16,634 nt of DNA from Verrucomicrobiota bacterium (GTDB taxonomy: Bacteria; Verrucomicrobiota; Verrucomicrobiia; Chthoniobacterales; Terrimicrobiaceae), in assembly GCA_026398285.1 (NCBI GenBank), contig JAPLTI010000188.1:2936-19569 (forward strand). The letters run 5' to 3'. A program made the position numbers and the translations under genes. Shown here piece after piece: positions 1 through 6,025 of this stretch. Numbering within the stretch: the stretch's first letter is position 1; every line of letters begins with the position of its first letter. The notes beneath the pieces are model-generated. The model saw only the letters and a program-made list of their open reading frames with translations, was not told the origin of the DNA and did not search any database.

Positions 1-354
1 TACATGATCGACCGTGTCTTCGACGCGCGGGGAAATATCCTCTACAAATCCACGCGGGGGCGCATCCCAGTCATCAACCCCGCCGCCGCCCGCATGACGA
101 CCTCGTTGCTGGAGGATGTCGTAACACGCGGCACCGCCGCCCGCGCGAGGGAGTTTGGCCTCACTGGAAAAGGTGGTGGAAAAACCGGAACAACGAATAA
201 TTACCTCGATGCGTGGTTCGTTGGATTCGATCCTTCGCTCACCTGCGGAGTCTGGGTGGGCTTCGATAAGCCGCGCCCGATTAAGCCCGGCGGCTACGGC
301 GGCGCACTCGCCCTGCCGATCTGGGTGGACATCATCGAGGCCGCGAAGCGCTGA
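1..354 (+). CDS. Class A penicillin-binding protein (PBP1A type), C-terminal fragment
   Basis: This is the 3' end of a gene that begins before the window; the reading frame is open from base 1 to the TGA at 352-354. The visible ~117 residues are the end of a penicillin-binding transpeptidase domain. The KTGTT box (the KTG active-site motif of the transpeptidase) is at about residues 60-64 counted from the ATG at base 4, and is followed by an N-Y-L-D-AWFVGF stretch and VWVGFD, which are typical of PBP1A/PBP1C family proteins. The family cross-links peptidoglycan in the periplasm and in class A members also polymerises glycan, but the glycosyltransferase part is outside the window. No C-terminal extension follows the domain. 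The next gene is convergent, 24 bases away, with no obvious terminator between. The ATG at base 4 is an internal methionine, not the start. Confidence 0.88.
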   Translation, partial: YMIDRVFDARGNILYKSTRGRIPVINPAAARMTTSLLEDVVTRGTAARAREFGLTGKGGGKTGTTNNYLDAWFVGFDPSLTCGVWVGFDKPRPIKPGGYGGALALPIWVDIIEAAKR

Positions 355-378
355 GGGCCAGCGCCGCATTGGACCAAA

Positions 379-693
379 TCACGCCAATTTAGCGCGGCGG
401 ATCGCCACTTCAGCGGCGAGGCTCAGGCTCCCATGGCGCTCGGCGAGGCGCTCAAGTTTGTCTCGAATCTCGGGGGCAAGGAGCAGAGTCGTTCTGACAT
501 GTGCTCGCGGTTTTCGTCCAGCTCCTGGGCGGTATCCTCCTCGCATCGACTCGAGAGTCTTGCTGGCCGCTTGGCGAACAGCCTGAATTTGCTGTGCCGT
601 TGTATTGGAACGGAGGATGGAGAGGTTGTCCTCGATTTTCTGCTCGTAAGGGCTCAAAGGAACGCCAAGGGATTTTTTCACATTGTATTTCAT
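379..693 (-). CDS. Putative antitoxin with C-terminal ribbon-helix-helix (BrnA-like arrangement)
   Basis: A 104-residue protein, second gene of a two-gene operon. I start it at the ATG at 693-691, which overlaps the toxin stop codon (ATGA), rather than at the longer in-frame start at 768. No Shine-Dalgarno sequence is visible, so translation is probably coupled. Residues 15-23 read PYEQKIEDN, a sequence I associate with antitoxins encoded next to small toxins. Residues 53-62 are basic and glycine-rich (YRPGAGRKPR region). Residues 65-102 have the strand-helix-helix pattern of a ribbon-helix-helix/CopG DNA-binding domain. Toxin-first gene order and a DNA-binding domain at the C-terminus match the BrnT/BrnA layout. 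Expected role: bind and neutralise the upstream toxin and repress the shared promoter. Function is inferred from arrangement and motifs. Confidence 0.6.
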   Translation of the reverse strand: MKYNVKKSLGVPLSPYEQKIEDNLSILRSNTTAQQIQAVRQAASKTLESMRGGYRPGAGRKPRAHVRTTLLLAPEIRDKLERLAERHGSLSLAAEVAIRRAKLA

Positions 694-944
694 TGGTGAT
701 GGATTTTTTGGAGTTTGCGGGACGGGAAAGCCGTGATCATGCGCAAATCCGTTCCTCGGAATTCGCACGGCACGGCATGAGCATAGCCGTTTATATCAAC
801 GGCAAGCACGATTTGCCCCGGATGCACCGAGTCGGGAATGATGTCCAAAAGGCCGCCTGCTTCAATCGCTTCCAGAATCATTTCCCAAGTCAGTCCACGG
901 TCCTTCAGGCTCTGTTTATTCGGATCGCCTGGCAGGATGCGCAT
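690..944 (-). CDS. Putative small toxin, RelE/BrnT-like
   Basis: An 84-residue protein, first gene of a two-gene operon; its TGA overlaps the ATG of the antitoxin gene by the ATGA arrangement. The order of elements is an N-terminal helix (GLTWEMILEAIEAGG), then strands (IVLAVDINGYAHAVP), and a C-terminal RMITAFPSRK segment with basic residues. This is the helix-then-sheet order of small RelE-superfamily toxins such as BrnT, whose C-terminal strand also carries arginines used in RNA cleavage. RelE-fold toxins cut mRNA and stop translation; that activity is inferred here. The start codon at 944-942 has no Shine-Dalgarno sequence, and the base just before it belongs to a long perfect inverted repeat. 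An alternative is a DUF4258-type protein of the same general fold. Confidence 0.58.
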   Translation of the reverse strand: MRILPGDPNKQSLKDRGLTWEMILEAIEAGGLLDIIPDSVHPGQIVLAVDINGYAHAVPCEFRGTDLRMITAFPSRKLQKIHHQ

Positions 945-969
945 TTGAAAAAGTTAGCACTTTTTCAAA
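944..969. promoter_or_regulatory. Perfect 11-bp inverted repeat at the toxin start, probable operator
   Basis: TTTGAAAAAGT at 944-954 and ACTTTTTCAAA at 959-969 are exact reverse complements separated by TAGC. The repeat ends on the first base of the toxin ATG (944-942). It lies directly upstream of a toxin-antitoxin operon whose second gene has a ribbon-helix-helix domain, the fold that normally binds such palindromes for autorepression. A terminator for the upstream ATPase gene is an alternative, but the stem is AT-rich (8 of 11 pairs are A-T) and the loop is not followed by a clean U-run in the direction of transcription. Confidence 0.62.
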
Positions 970-978
970 GGTCTGCAA
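951..978 (-). promoter_or_regulatory. Possible promoter of the toxin-antitoxin operon
   Basis: On the minus strand a TTGCAG hexamer (978-973) is followed after 16 bases by TAACTT (956-951), preceded by TGC, which resembles an extended -10. The -10 lies inside the inverted repeat, so a bound repressor would block it. Transcription would begin close to the ATG, giving a leaderless or nearly leaderless toxin mRNA, which agrees with the missing Shine-Dalgarno sequence. Each hexamer matches the sigma-70 consensus in only about half of its positions. Confidence 0.3.
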
Positions 979-1002
979 TCCCCCGATTTTGCTACCGGCT
1001 CA

Positions 1003-2334
1003 TTACCGCGTCGATTTCTTCAAGGCATCCAGCATGCGGGGTAATGCGGGAAGGGCGTATAGCGGAATATTGAGAATCGAGCCGTTGAGTCGGAGATTTT
1101 GCAGCGAGGCGCGAAGAGCCACGGAGGGGTGAAACTTCATTGTGTAAATCCCGATGCTGTGGCTACGGACATTGGTTCCGGCTTTGATTTCAAGAGGAAG
1201 AATCTCTGGTCCGGACTGTCTCAGGAAGTCCACTTCGGCATCGCCTGTGGGGTTTTTCCAATAGTGTAGGGTGCGCTGCCCCAGAGCGAGGAGGTGCTGT
1301 GCGGCGAAGTTTTCTGCGAAGGCGCCATGGTGGCTGCCGAGTATGGAGATATCGCCGGAAAGCGCCACGGGAGGAACCTCGGCCAGCGCTCCCAGAAGGC
1401 CTACATCCAAAGCGTAGATTTTAAAGGTAGATGCCTCCGTTGTTGCGGTGAGTGGAATTTCCGGCTTCATGGCCAGAGCGCAGCGATGCGCGAGACCGGC
1501 ATTTTCAAGCCAGGTGAGCGCATTTTCGTATTCGCGGGCGCGTGCTCCGTGCTTCACGAGGGAAAACAGAAATTTTTTGTTTTCGCGTGCGAGCTGCGTT
1601 GGCAGGGATTTCCACAGAAGTGAAAGCTTGGGAATATCTGCGGCTGGCGCATGTTTGGCGAAGTCGAGTGTGTAGGAATCAAGAATCCCCCGCTGGATCG
1701 AACGGCAGGTTTCGCCGTCGGCTCCAGCAGCATGGCGGGCGACGACCTCTGGCATTCCTCCCGTGAGGTGGTAGTTCCTCAAAAGTTGAATGAGTTCCAA
1801 GTGGAGAGCCTCGGGGAGGGGTTCTAAACGCTCCGGATTTTCGAGTCTTTCCCGGTATCCCGATGCGCCAACGGCATCAAGAAATTCGAAGAAAGTCATC
1901 GGATGTAAATCCAGAAAATCAACTTTTCCCACGGGAAATGAGGGAGCCTGCGACATGCGCACGCCTAGCAAGGACCCCGCAGCGGCAATGTGATGGTCGG
2001 CGGACTGCTCGTGGAAATACTTCAAGGCCGTCAGCGCCCGGGGGCATGCTTGTATTTCGTCAAAGAAGACCAAGTCCACGCCAGGCGCGATCAGGGTGCG
2101 GGTATAGGTTTCTAGATCGCGCAAGATTCTTTGCGGATGCAGGTCGCTTTCGAAAATGGTGTCCAGTCGTGAATCCTGCTCAAAGTTGAAATAATGGCAT
2201 CGTTGGTAATCAGACGCTCCGAATTCGCGCAAAACATGGGTTTTTCCGGTCTGCCTCGCTCCACGCAAAATCAACGGCTTCCGATTTAACGACGCTTTCC
2301 ACTGCCTCAATTCTTTTGTGCAATCCCTTTTCAT
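1003..2334 (-). CDS. AAA_14/DUF4143 family ATPase
   Basis: A 443-residue protein. The Walker A motif GARQTGKT is at residues 25-32 and the Walker B motif ending in DEIQ is at 92-95, followed by a sensor-like AAAGS at 117-121. The C-terminal DUF4143 region contains AENF (about 340) and a D369 ... E382-x-K384 pattern (EVDFL and LEIKAG), which resembles the PD-(D/E)xK nuclease-like fold found in this family. Full length matches the usual 400-450 residues, so it looks intact. The cellular role of these ATPases is poorly defined; they are common and patchily distributed in bacteria and archaea. It lies 58 bases upstream of the toxin-antitoxin pair on the same strand, which gives the block an accessory character. 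A CRP-like palindrome sits about 50 bases before its start. No Shine-Dalgarno sequence is apparent. Confidence 0.88.
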   Translation of the reverse strand: MKRDCTKELRQWKASLNRKPLILRGARQTGKTHVLREFGASDYQRCHYFNFEQDSRLDTIFESDLHPQRILRDLETYTRTLIAPGVDLVFFDEIQACPRALTALKYFHEQSADHHIAAAGSLLGVRMSQAPSFPVGKVDFLDLHPMTFFEFLDAVGASGYRERLENPERLEPLPEALHLELIQLLRNYHLTGGMPEVVARHAAGADGETCRSIQRGILDSYTLDFAKHAPAADIPKLSLLWKSLPTQLARENKKFLFSLVKHGARAREYENALTWLENAGLAHRCALAMKPEIPLTATTEASTFKIYALDVGLLGALAEVPPVALSGDISILGSHHGAFAENFAAQHLLALGQRTLHYWKNPTGDAEVDFLRQSGPEILPLEIKAGTNVRSHSIGIYTMKFHPSVALRASLQNLRLNGSILNIPLYALPALPRMLDALKKSTR

Positions 2335-2377
2335 GAAGGAAAAAATGGAGAAAATTCACATAATAGCAAGGCAAAGA

Positions 2378-2393
2378 TGTGATAAAAATCACA
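2378..2393. promoter_or_regulatory. CRP/FNR-family-like palindrome upstream of the ATPase gene
   Basis: TGTGA (2378-2382) and TCACA (2389-2393) flank a 6-base AT spacer; the arms extend to a perfect 6-bp inverted repeat with an AAAA centre. This equals the textbook TGTGA-N6-TCACA half-site pattern for CRP. The centre lies about 51 bases upstream of the start codon of the AAA_14 gene, with a TATTAT hexamer between the site and the gene (2361-2356 on the minus strand). Binding by a CRP-family regulator is inferred. Confidence 0.4.
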
Positions 2394-2486
2394 CAATTGG
2401 CAGGTTTGAGGCGATTCGTCTCGGCCAGAAATCCTGATGCGCAGGGGAAACACATGAGCCCTTACTGCCTGGATTTCCTTGAACCA

Positions 2487-2516
2487 CGAATTTCCGAATG
2501 AACGCGAATGAATGGT
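2487..2516. repeat. Imperfect tandem CGAATGAACG-type repeat
   Basis: CGAATGAACG (2495-2504) is followed by CGAATGAATG (2505-2514), with a related CCACGAA just before at 2484-2490. This style of CGAAT/GAACGCGAAT motif recurs in intergenic DNA of several environmental bacteria and gives spurious peptides with an IRVHS-like sequence on the other strand. Whether it is multicopy in this genome cannot be seen here. Confidence 0.35.
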
Positions 2517-2560
2517 GAATTCTAGATTCACGAAGCGAGCTGCTACGCGGAAGAGGTGCG

Positions 2561-2579
2561 CACGGTCGTCCCGACCGTG
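2561..2579. repeat. Perfect 8-bp hairpin (possible REP-like element)
   Basis: CACGGTCG (2561-2568) and CGACCGTG (2572-2579) are exact reverse complements around a 3-base TCC loop. No T-run follows on either strand, and no gene ends close by, so it is unlikely to be a terminator. A second short hairpin, GCCGC-TTC-GCGGC, lies at 2663-2675. Together they resemble intergenic palindromic repeats. Confidence 0.4.
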
Positions 2580-2816
2580 AAAGACACTTGCGCCTTCACC
2601 TCATCGATTGCCAAACCACGGCTTGCGCCTGCACGACTGAGATGGCCACGCTCCCCTGAGACGCCGCTTCGCGGCTGAAGTTTGGGTCAAGCCGGAGGTC
2701 GACCCTCCCAAGGATTGGCGCTGCCGCGCGGGTCTGTAGCGGCTGTCTATGACTGCCGAATCGGCGGAGCTTGATTCTCTTTCGTTCTATTTCTCTGCTT
2801 TGTCCAATTTCCCTGC

Positions 2817-4628
2817 CTACTGCAGGCGGACATTGAACTCGAGCTTCCGGCTTTCGCCCGAGGCCGGGTGGAGGAAGTGGAGTTCGAGGTTGCCGAGTTC
2901 GGTGACGCGGGCTTCGAGGCGGACGGGGATTTCCTCGCCGGGTTGATGTCCGGCGGGCGGAGGGATTTCAATTTGAAGTCGGGCGGACTCTTCCAGTTCA
3001 GCGGCATCGGGCAGCATTTGGCCTGGCTGATCGCCTGCGCGGACTTCGGATTGGAAGAAGCGGAACTCCGAGGCTTCGCCGGTGTAGAGGAAGAATTCCT
3101 GTCCCGAGATTTCGAGGCGGCTGCCCTCCTCCATTCCCTGGGGTGCGACGCAGAGCGCTTTCGTGGCCGGACGGCGGCCAGGCACGGCCATGGCGGACGA
3201 TTCTATGCCGATGTAGTAGGAACGCGCCGTGCCGGACTTGATGCGGAGGCCTTCGCCGGTGGCACGCAGACGCGCATAAGCGGAAGCTCCGAGGGCCACG
3301 GCATGGTCGGGGCGGGAGCCTTCGAGTTCACGGATCGGAGTGCCTGCCCATTGGCTCAGTTGTTCGAGCACACGCTGGCGGAGTGCGGCCGCGTTGAAGA
3401 CGCCTCCATTGAAGAGAACGGCATCGGGCAGCAGAAGTGGTGAGCGGTCGAGGCGTTCGCTTCCGCCAATGGCTTCGATGAGCTGGGGCGAGGATGTGGC
3501 GTTGGCTTTTGCGCGAGAGAGGAAGCGGGCGAGGTGTTTGGAAATAGCGGCATCTGCTGCATAGGGCAGGCCGGATTCCCTGAGGCCTCCTGCGCGTCGC
3601 AGGATCGGCATTTCGTTGTTTCCAACGATGGGGAAAAAGCCATCGACGGCGATTTGTTGAACATCATCCCGCGTGAGGACTGCGCTGATGGTGGATGCAA
3701 TGAGTCTGCTTCCGCGCGATGGGATCGAGAGGGGCGTCTCTTGGAGCGAGGGATTCGAAAGCAGGGCTTCCTTGGCGGCGCGCACCGCTTGAATGAGGGC
3801 TAGGAATTGCCACTCGTCGAGGGTGGTTCCTGCTGCGATGAGTTTCTCCGAGACGGTGTGGGCCAGTGCGAGATCCATGTTGTCGCCCCCGAGCAGGAGG
3901 TGCTCACCCACGGCAATGCGCTCCAGCGCGAGGTTGCCGTCTTTTCCTGTTACAGCGATGAGGCTGAAATCCGCTGTTCCACCGCCTACATCGCAGACGA
4001 GCAGGAGGTCGCCGGATTTCACCTGTTTGCGCCATTCGGTGCCTTGGTTTTCGAGCCAGGCATAAAAGGCAGCCTGCGGTTCCTCAAGGAGCGTGACTTC
4101 ACTCAGGCCTGCTTGTGTTGCGGCTTCGAGCGTCAGTGCACGGGCGACTTCGTCAAAAGACGCCGGAATAGTGATCACCGCATGTTCAAGTGTGGCGGCG
4201 GGATTTACCGCGCGGATGTTGGAGAGCAGGTGGGAGAGGAGCTCGCGCGAGACTTCGAGTGGCGAGAGTTTTTTCTCAACCGTTGTGCTGCTCCAGGGAA
4301 GGATCGGGCCTCGCCGGTCGGCATGCGGGTGGCAGAGCCAGCTTTTTGCGGAGGCGATCAAGCGGTCGGGTTGCAGGGCTCCGCGGTCGCGCGCGAAGGT
4401 GCCGAGGAACGAATGGGTTTCTGATTGTTGCCACGGGAGCTGAGGGCCACCATCGGGAAACTCGCCTGCAGCGGGAATGTAGAGCGCTGAAGGGAGCAGC
4501 GGGTGTTCCCCGATTCCACTGGCGTTGATCACCTGTGTGATGGGCAGGATTTCCGGCAGTCCGGCATCCGTCGCCCTTGCAATGGCACAGTTGCTTGTGC
4601 CCAGGTCGATTCCGAAGTAGTCGCTCAT
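2817..4628 (-). CDS. Hsp70-family ATPase without lid domain
   Basis: A 603-residue protein of the actin-like/Hsp70 ATPase fold. Phosphate-1 motif FGIDLGTSN is at residues 5-13, an AVITIPASF segment at about 150-158, EEPQAA at 182-187, phosphate-2 motif DVGGGTADFS at 213-222, and an adenosine-type motif around LFNGGVFNA at 405-413. The remaining ~190 residues are mainly strands, comparable with the DnaK substrate-binding beta domain, and end without the helical lid or a DnaK-style tail. The protein is therefore a DnaK relative, not DnaK. I use the ATG at 4628-4626; a TTG at 4643 that overlaps the upstream stop is an alternative. It is the second gene after a DUF2760 membrane protein, a pairing that recurs in bacteria. 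A chaperone or signalling role together with that partner is an inference; client and cofactor are unknown. Confidence 0.87.
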   Translation of the reverse strand: MSDYFGIDLGTSNCAIARATDAGLPEILPITQVINASGIGEHPLLPSALYIPAAGEFPDGGPQLPWQQSETHSFLGTFARDRGALQPDRLIASAKSWLCHPHADRRGPILPWSSTTVEKKLSPLEVSRELLSHLLSNIRAVNPAATLEHAVITIPASFDEVARALTLEAATQAGLSEVTLLEEPQAAFYAWLENQGTEWRKQVKSGDLLLVCDVGGGTADFSLIAVTGKDGNLALERIAVGEHLLLGGDNMDLALAHTVSEKLIAAGTTLDEWQFLALIQAVRAAKEALLSNPSLQETPLSIPSRGSRLIASTISAVLTRDDVQQIAVDGFFPIVGNNEMPILRRAGGLRESGLPYAADAAISKHLARFLSRAKANATSSPQLIEAIGGSERLDRSPLLLPDAVLFNGGVFNAAALRQRVLEQLSQWAGTPIRELEGSRPDHAVALGASAYARLRATGEGLRIKSGTARSYYIGIESSAMAVPGRRPATKALCVAPQGMEEGSRLEISGQEFFLYTGEASEFRFFQSEVRAGDQPGQMLPDAAELEESARLQIEIPPPAGHQPGEEIPVRLEARVTELGNLELHFLHPASGESRKLEFNVRLQ

Positions 4629-4639
4629 TTTTTGATGGA

Positions 4640-5242
4640 TCAATTTCCGCTCACTTCGACTTCCGCAGGAGCCAAGACCGGCCAGGGGCGTTTCTCCGTC
4701 GTGCCGGTGACGCGAGGGAGTTTCACGCTTTGTGCGATCCAGCCCGGATGCAGAAGTTTTCCTTTGTAAGGGGGATTTTCAGGAATAGATCCGAGAAGTC
4801 GGAATGCCGGGGCATCGTAGCCCGATTCGAGTGTGAGAGCGGTTCCCTCGGGGGAGCTTTGCAGGGGGTTGATCTCAAAATATTCGTCGAGGACTTTGCG
4901 GCAGCCGGCGTGGACGACGCGCGCGGCGGAGCCAATTTGCGCATCGGATGCGGCAGCTATGTCCTCTTTGGCGAAATCCACCAAGCGGCCGTGCTCCTGC
5001 AGAAGCGCGAGGAAGGCGACTATTTCCGCCTCTGCGCGGGGAGGGGGGGGGGCGGGCTTCACTGGTGCGGCGGACTCGGTTTTTTGCTTGGGCTGTGGAC
5101 GGATTGCGAGAAACACGAGAACCATGCCAATCGCGGCGGATACCGTCTGCGCGGCGAGTGTCAGATTTTGTTCAGGAAAATAAACGGCAGCGGCATTGAG
5201 GCCGAGAAGGACGGCGCCGCAGGCAATAAGGCTGTTTTTCAT
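4640..5242 (-). CDS. DUF2760 domain membrane protein
   Basis: A 200-residue protein starting at the ATG at 5242-5240. The longer in-frame GTG at 5350 gives a basic leader that almost reaches the divergent tRNA-Arg, so I reject it. Residues about 4-22 and 27-47 are two hydrophobic segments forming a short hairpin in the membrane. A proline/lysine linker follows (about 48-70, including four prolines encoded by a ten-base C run), then a soluble DUF2760 domain with a GLUDFAKED-like acidic helix region and the PENPPYKGKLLHPGW segment. DUF2760 has no established biochemical function; its genes commonly sit beside an Hsp70-family gene, as here, with only 11 bases between stop and start. The likely product is a membrane anchor or regulator of the Hsp70-like partner, by inference. 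No Shine-Dalgarno sequence is evident. Confidence 0.75.
   Translation of the reverse strand: MKNSLIACGAVLLGLNAAAVYFPEQNLTLAAQTVSAAIGMVLVFLAIRPQPKQKTESAAPVKPAPPPPRAEAEIVAFLALLQEHGRLVDFAKEDIAAASDAQIGSAARVVHAGCRKVLDEYFEINPLQSSPEGTALTLESGYDAPAFRLLGSIPENPPYKGKLLHPGWIAQSVKLPRVTGTTEKRPWPVLAPAEVEVSGN
5043..5052. repeat. Ten-base G/C homopolymer inside the DUF2760 gene
   Basis: Ten consecutive G on the plus strand (C on the coding strand) encode part of a proline linker just after the second membrane segment. A gain or loss of one base would shift the frame and remove the whole soluble domain, and would uncouple the downstream Hsp70 gene. Tracts of this length are prone to replication slippage and also to sequencing error. 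Confidence 0.85.
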
Positions 5243-5356
5243 ACGGGGCGGGATAGTGCGAGATGCCGCATTTCTTGGCAATGGAGATTCCACCCCACGC
5301 ATGCGGGCTTTTGCGTGTGATTTTTCGGCGGCCGTGGAGAATGATGACACCGTTCA

Positions 5357-5430
5357 GCACCCGTAGCTCAATTGGATAGAGTGACGGTCTCCGAAGCCGT
5401 AGGTTGTGGGTTCGACCCCCGCCGGGTGCA
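5357..5430 (+). tRNA. tRNA-Arg (anticodon CCG)
   Basis: A full cloverleaf can be folded. The acceptor stem pairs GCACCCG (5357-5363) with CGGGTGC (5423-5429), with discriminator A at 5430. The D stem is GCTC/GAGT, the anticodon stem ACGGT/GCCGT with loop CTCCGAA giving anticodon CCG, and the T arm GTGGG-TTCGACC-CCCGC. It decodes CGG as arginine. The 3' CCA is not encoded (AAA follows), so it must be added enzymatically. The gene lies divergent from the DUF2760 gene, about 114 bases away. Confidence 0.93.
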
Positions 5431-5559
5431 AAATTTTCCAAAAAGTCATTTTGGTGTTGCGCTAACTTTTTGATTCATTACTCTGCACAACCTGTCTTTT
5501 CCAAAAGCGAGTAAACCAAACAAGCCGATGGAAGCGACGAAAAACCCACAAACCCTTTT

Positions 5560-5634
5560 GCCAGGGTAGCTCAGAGGTAGAGCAGGGGACTCATAAGCCC
5601 TTGGTCGGGAGTTCAATTCTCCCCCCTGGCACCA
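5560..5634 (+). tRNA. tRNA with CAT anticodon (Met, or Ile2 read with lysidine)
   Basis: The acceptor stem pairs GCCAGGG (5560-5566) with CCCTGGC (5624-5630), discriminator A, and encoded CCA at 5632-5634. The D arm is GCTC/GAGC, the loop is CTCATAA (anticodon CAT), and the T arm is GGGAG-TTCAATT-CTCCC. It is not an initiator tRNA, because the first acceptor pair G1-C72 is matched and the anticodon stem lacks three consecutive closing G-C pairs. The GCAGGGGACTCATAAGCCC segment resembles bacterial Ile2 (CAU, lysidine-modified) more than typical elongator Met, but this is not decisive. The closing pair of the anticodon stem is A/G, an unusual mismatch. Confidence 0.85.
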
Positions 5635-5643
5635 ACACATTTT

Positions 5644-5916
5644 ATGGCCAATACAAAATCAGCAGAAAAAAGCGCCCGCCAAAGCGAGAAGCGTCACGCC
5701 CGCAACACAGCCGTGATCACAGCTATCAAGTCACGTCAAAAGAAGCTCCGCGCGGTCATCTCCAGCGGTGACGCCGCAGCCGCCAAGGCTGAATTCGACG
5801 GCCTCTCCTCGGCTCTCGATAAGGCAGCCAAGCGCGGTATCATCCACCGCAATGTGGCCAACCGCCGCAAAGGCCGCCTGAATAAAGCGGTCATCGCAGC
5901 GAAAGCCGCGAAGTAA
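5644..5916 (+). CDS. rpsT: 30S ribosomal protein S20
   Basis: A 90-residue basic protein with the conserved N-terminus MANTKSAEKSARQSEKRHAR and the IIHRNVANRRKGRLNK segment of bacterial S20. S20 is a helical protein that binds 16S rRNA early in assembly of the small subunit. Length matches the family (about 85-90). The ATG is only 9 bases after the CCA end of the CAT tRNA, and those 9 bases (ACACATTTT) contain no Shine-Dalgarno sequence. It is therefore probably cotranscribed with the tRNA, and after tRNA processing would carry a very short leader. A strong terminator follows 25 bases after the stop. Confidence 0.95.
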   Translation: MANTKSAEKSARQSEKRHARNTAVITAIKSRQKKLRAVISSGDAAAAKAEFDGLSSALDKAAKRGIIHRNVANRRKGRLNKAVIAAKAAK

Positions 5917-5940
5917 AAAATTTCGGAATTTCCCCCTCCT

Positions 5941-5988
5941 TCGAACGGCGCGATCCGAAAAAACGGATGCGCCGTTCGATATTTTTTT
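5941..5988 (+). terminator. Rho-independent terminator after rpsT
   Basis: TCGAACGGCGC-G-ATCCG (5941-5957) pairs with CGGATGCGCCGTTCGA (5964-5979) through 16 pairs with a single bulged G; the loop is six A, and a TATTTTTTT run follows at 5980-5988. Stem strength and the T-run leave little doubt about its role for the tRNA-rpsT unit. Confidence 0.92.
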
Positions 5989-6025
5989 GCCGTGTCGGCA
6001 CGCGGTGAATTTGTTTGATTCAAGC

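Larger units (their letters stand above)
2335..2816. other. Non-coding region between the ATPase and Hsp70 genes
   Basis: About 480 bases with no credible gene. The half nearest the ATPase contains its promoter region and the CRP-like palindrome. The rest carries short hairpins, an imperfect 10-base tandem repeat and a segment with a GC-rich, structured look, which together suggest dispersed intergenic repeats or remnants of a mobile element. The reading frames crossing it encode low-complexity arginine/serine-rich peptides and are not convincing. Confidence 0.6.

Noticed and set aside
2331..2531. Minus-strand 66-residue frame upstream of the ATPase gene
   Set aside because: It runs through the promoter region and the CGAATG repeat; the peptide has no family likeness and looks like translated repeat.
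4629..4643. TTG start for the Hsp70 gene overlapping the DUF2760 stop
   Set aside because: The ATG five codons later gives the family-like N-terminus (MSDYFGIDLGTSN); the TTG version adds nothing conserved.
5172..5441. Minus-strand reading frame beginning MENFAPGGGRTHNLRLRR
   Set aside because: This is the antisense of tRNA-Arg; the GGGRTHNLRLRR peptide is a well-known false translation of tRNA genes.
5438..5454. Short CCAAAA/TTTTGG hairpin after tRNA-Arg as a terminator
   Set aside because: The stem is only six mostly A-T pairs and no T-run follows, so termination is unlikely.
5446..5640. Minus-strand reading frame with CQGGELNSRPRAYESPALPL
   Set aside because: It is the antisense translation of the CAT tRNA, another common annotation artefact.
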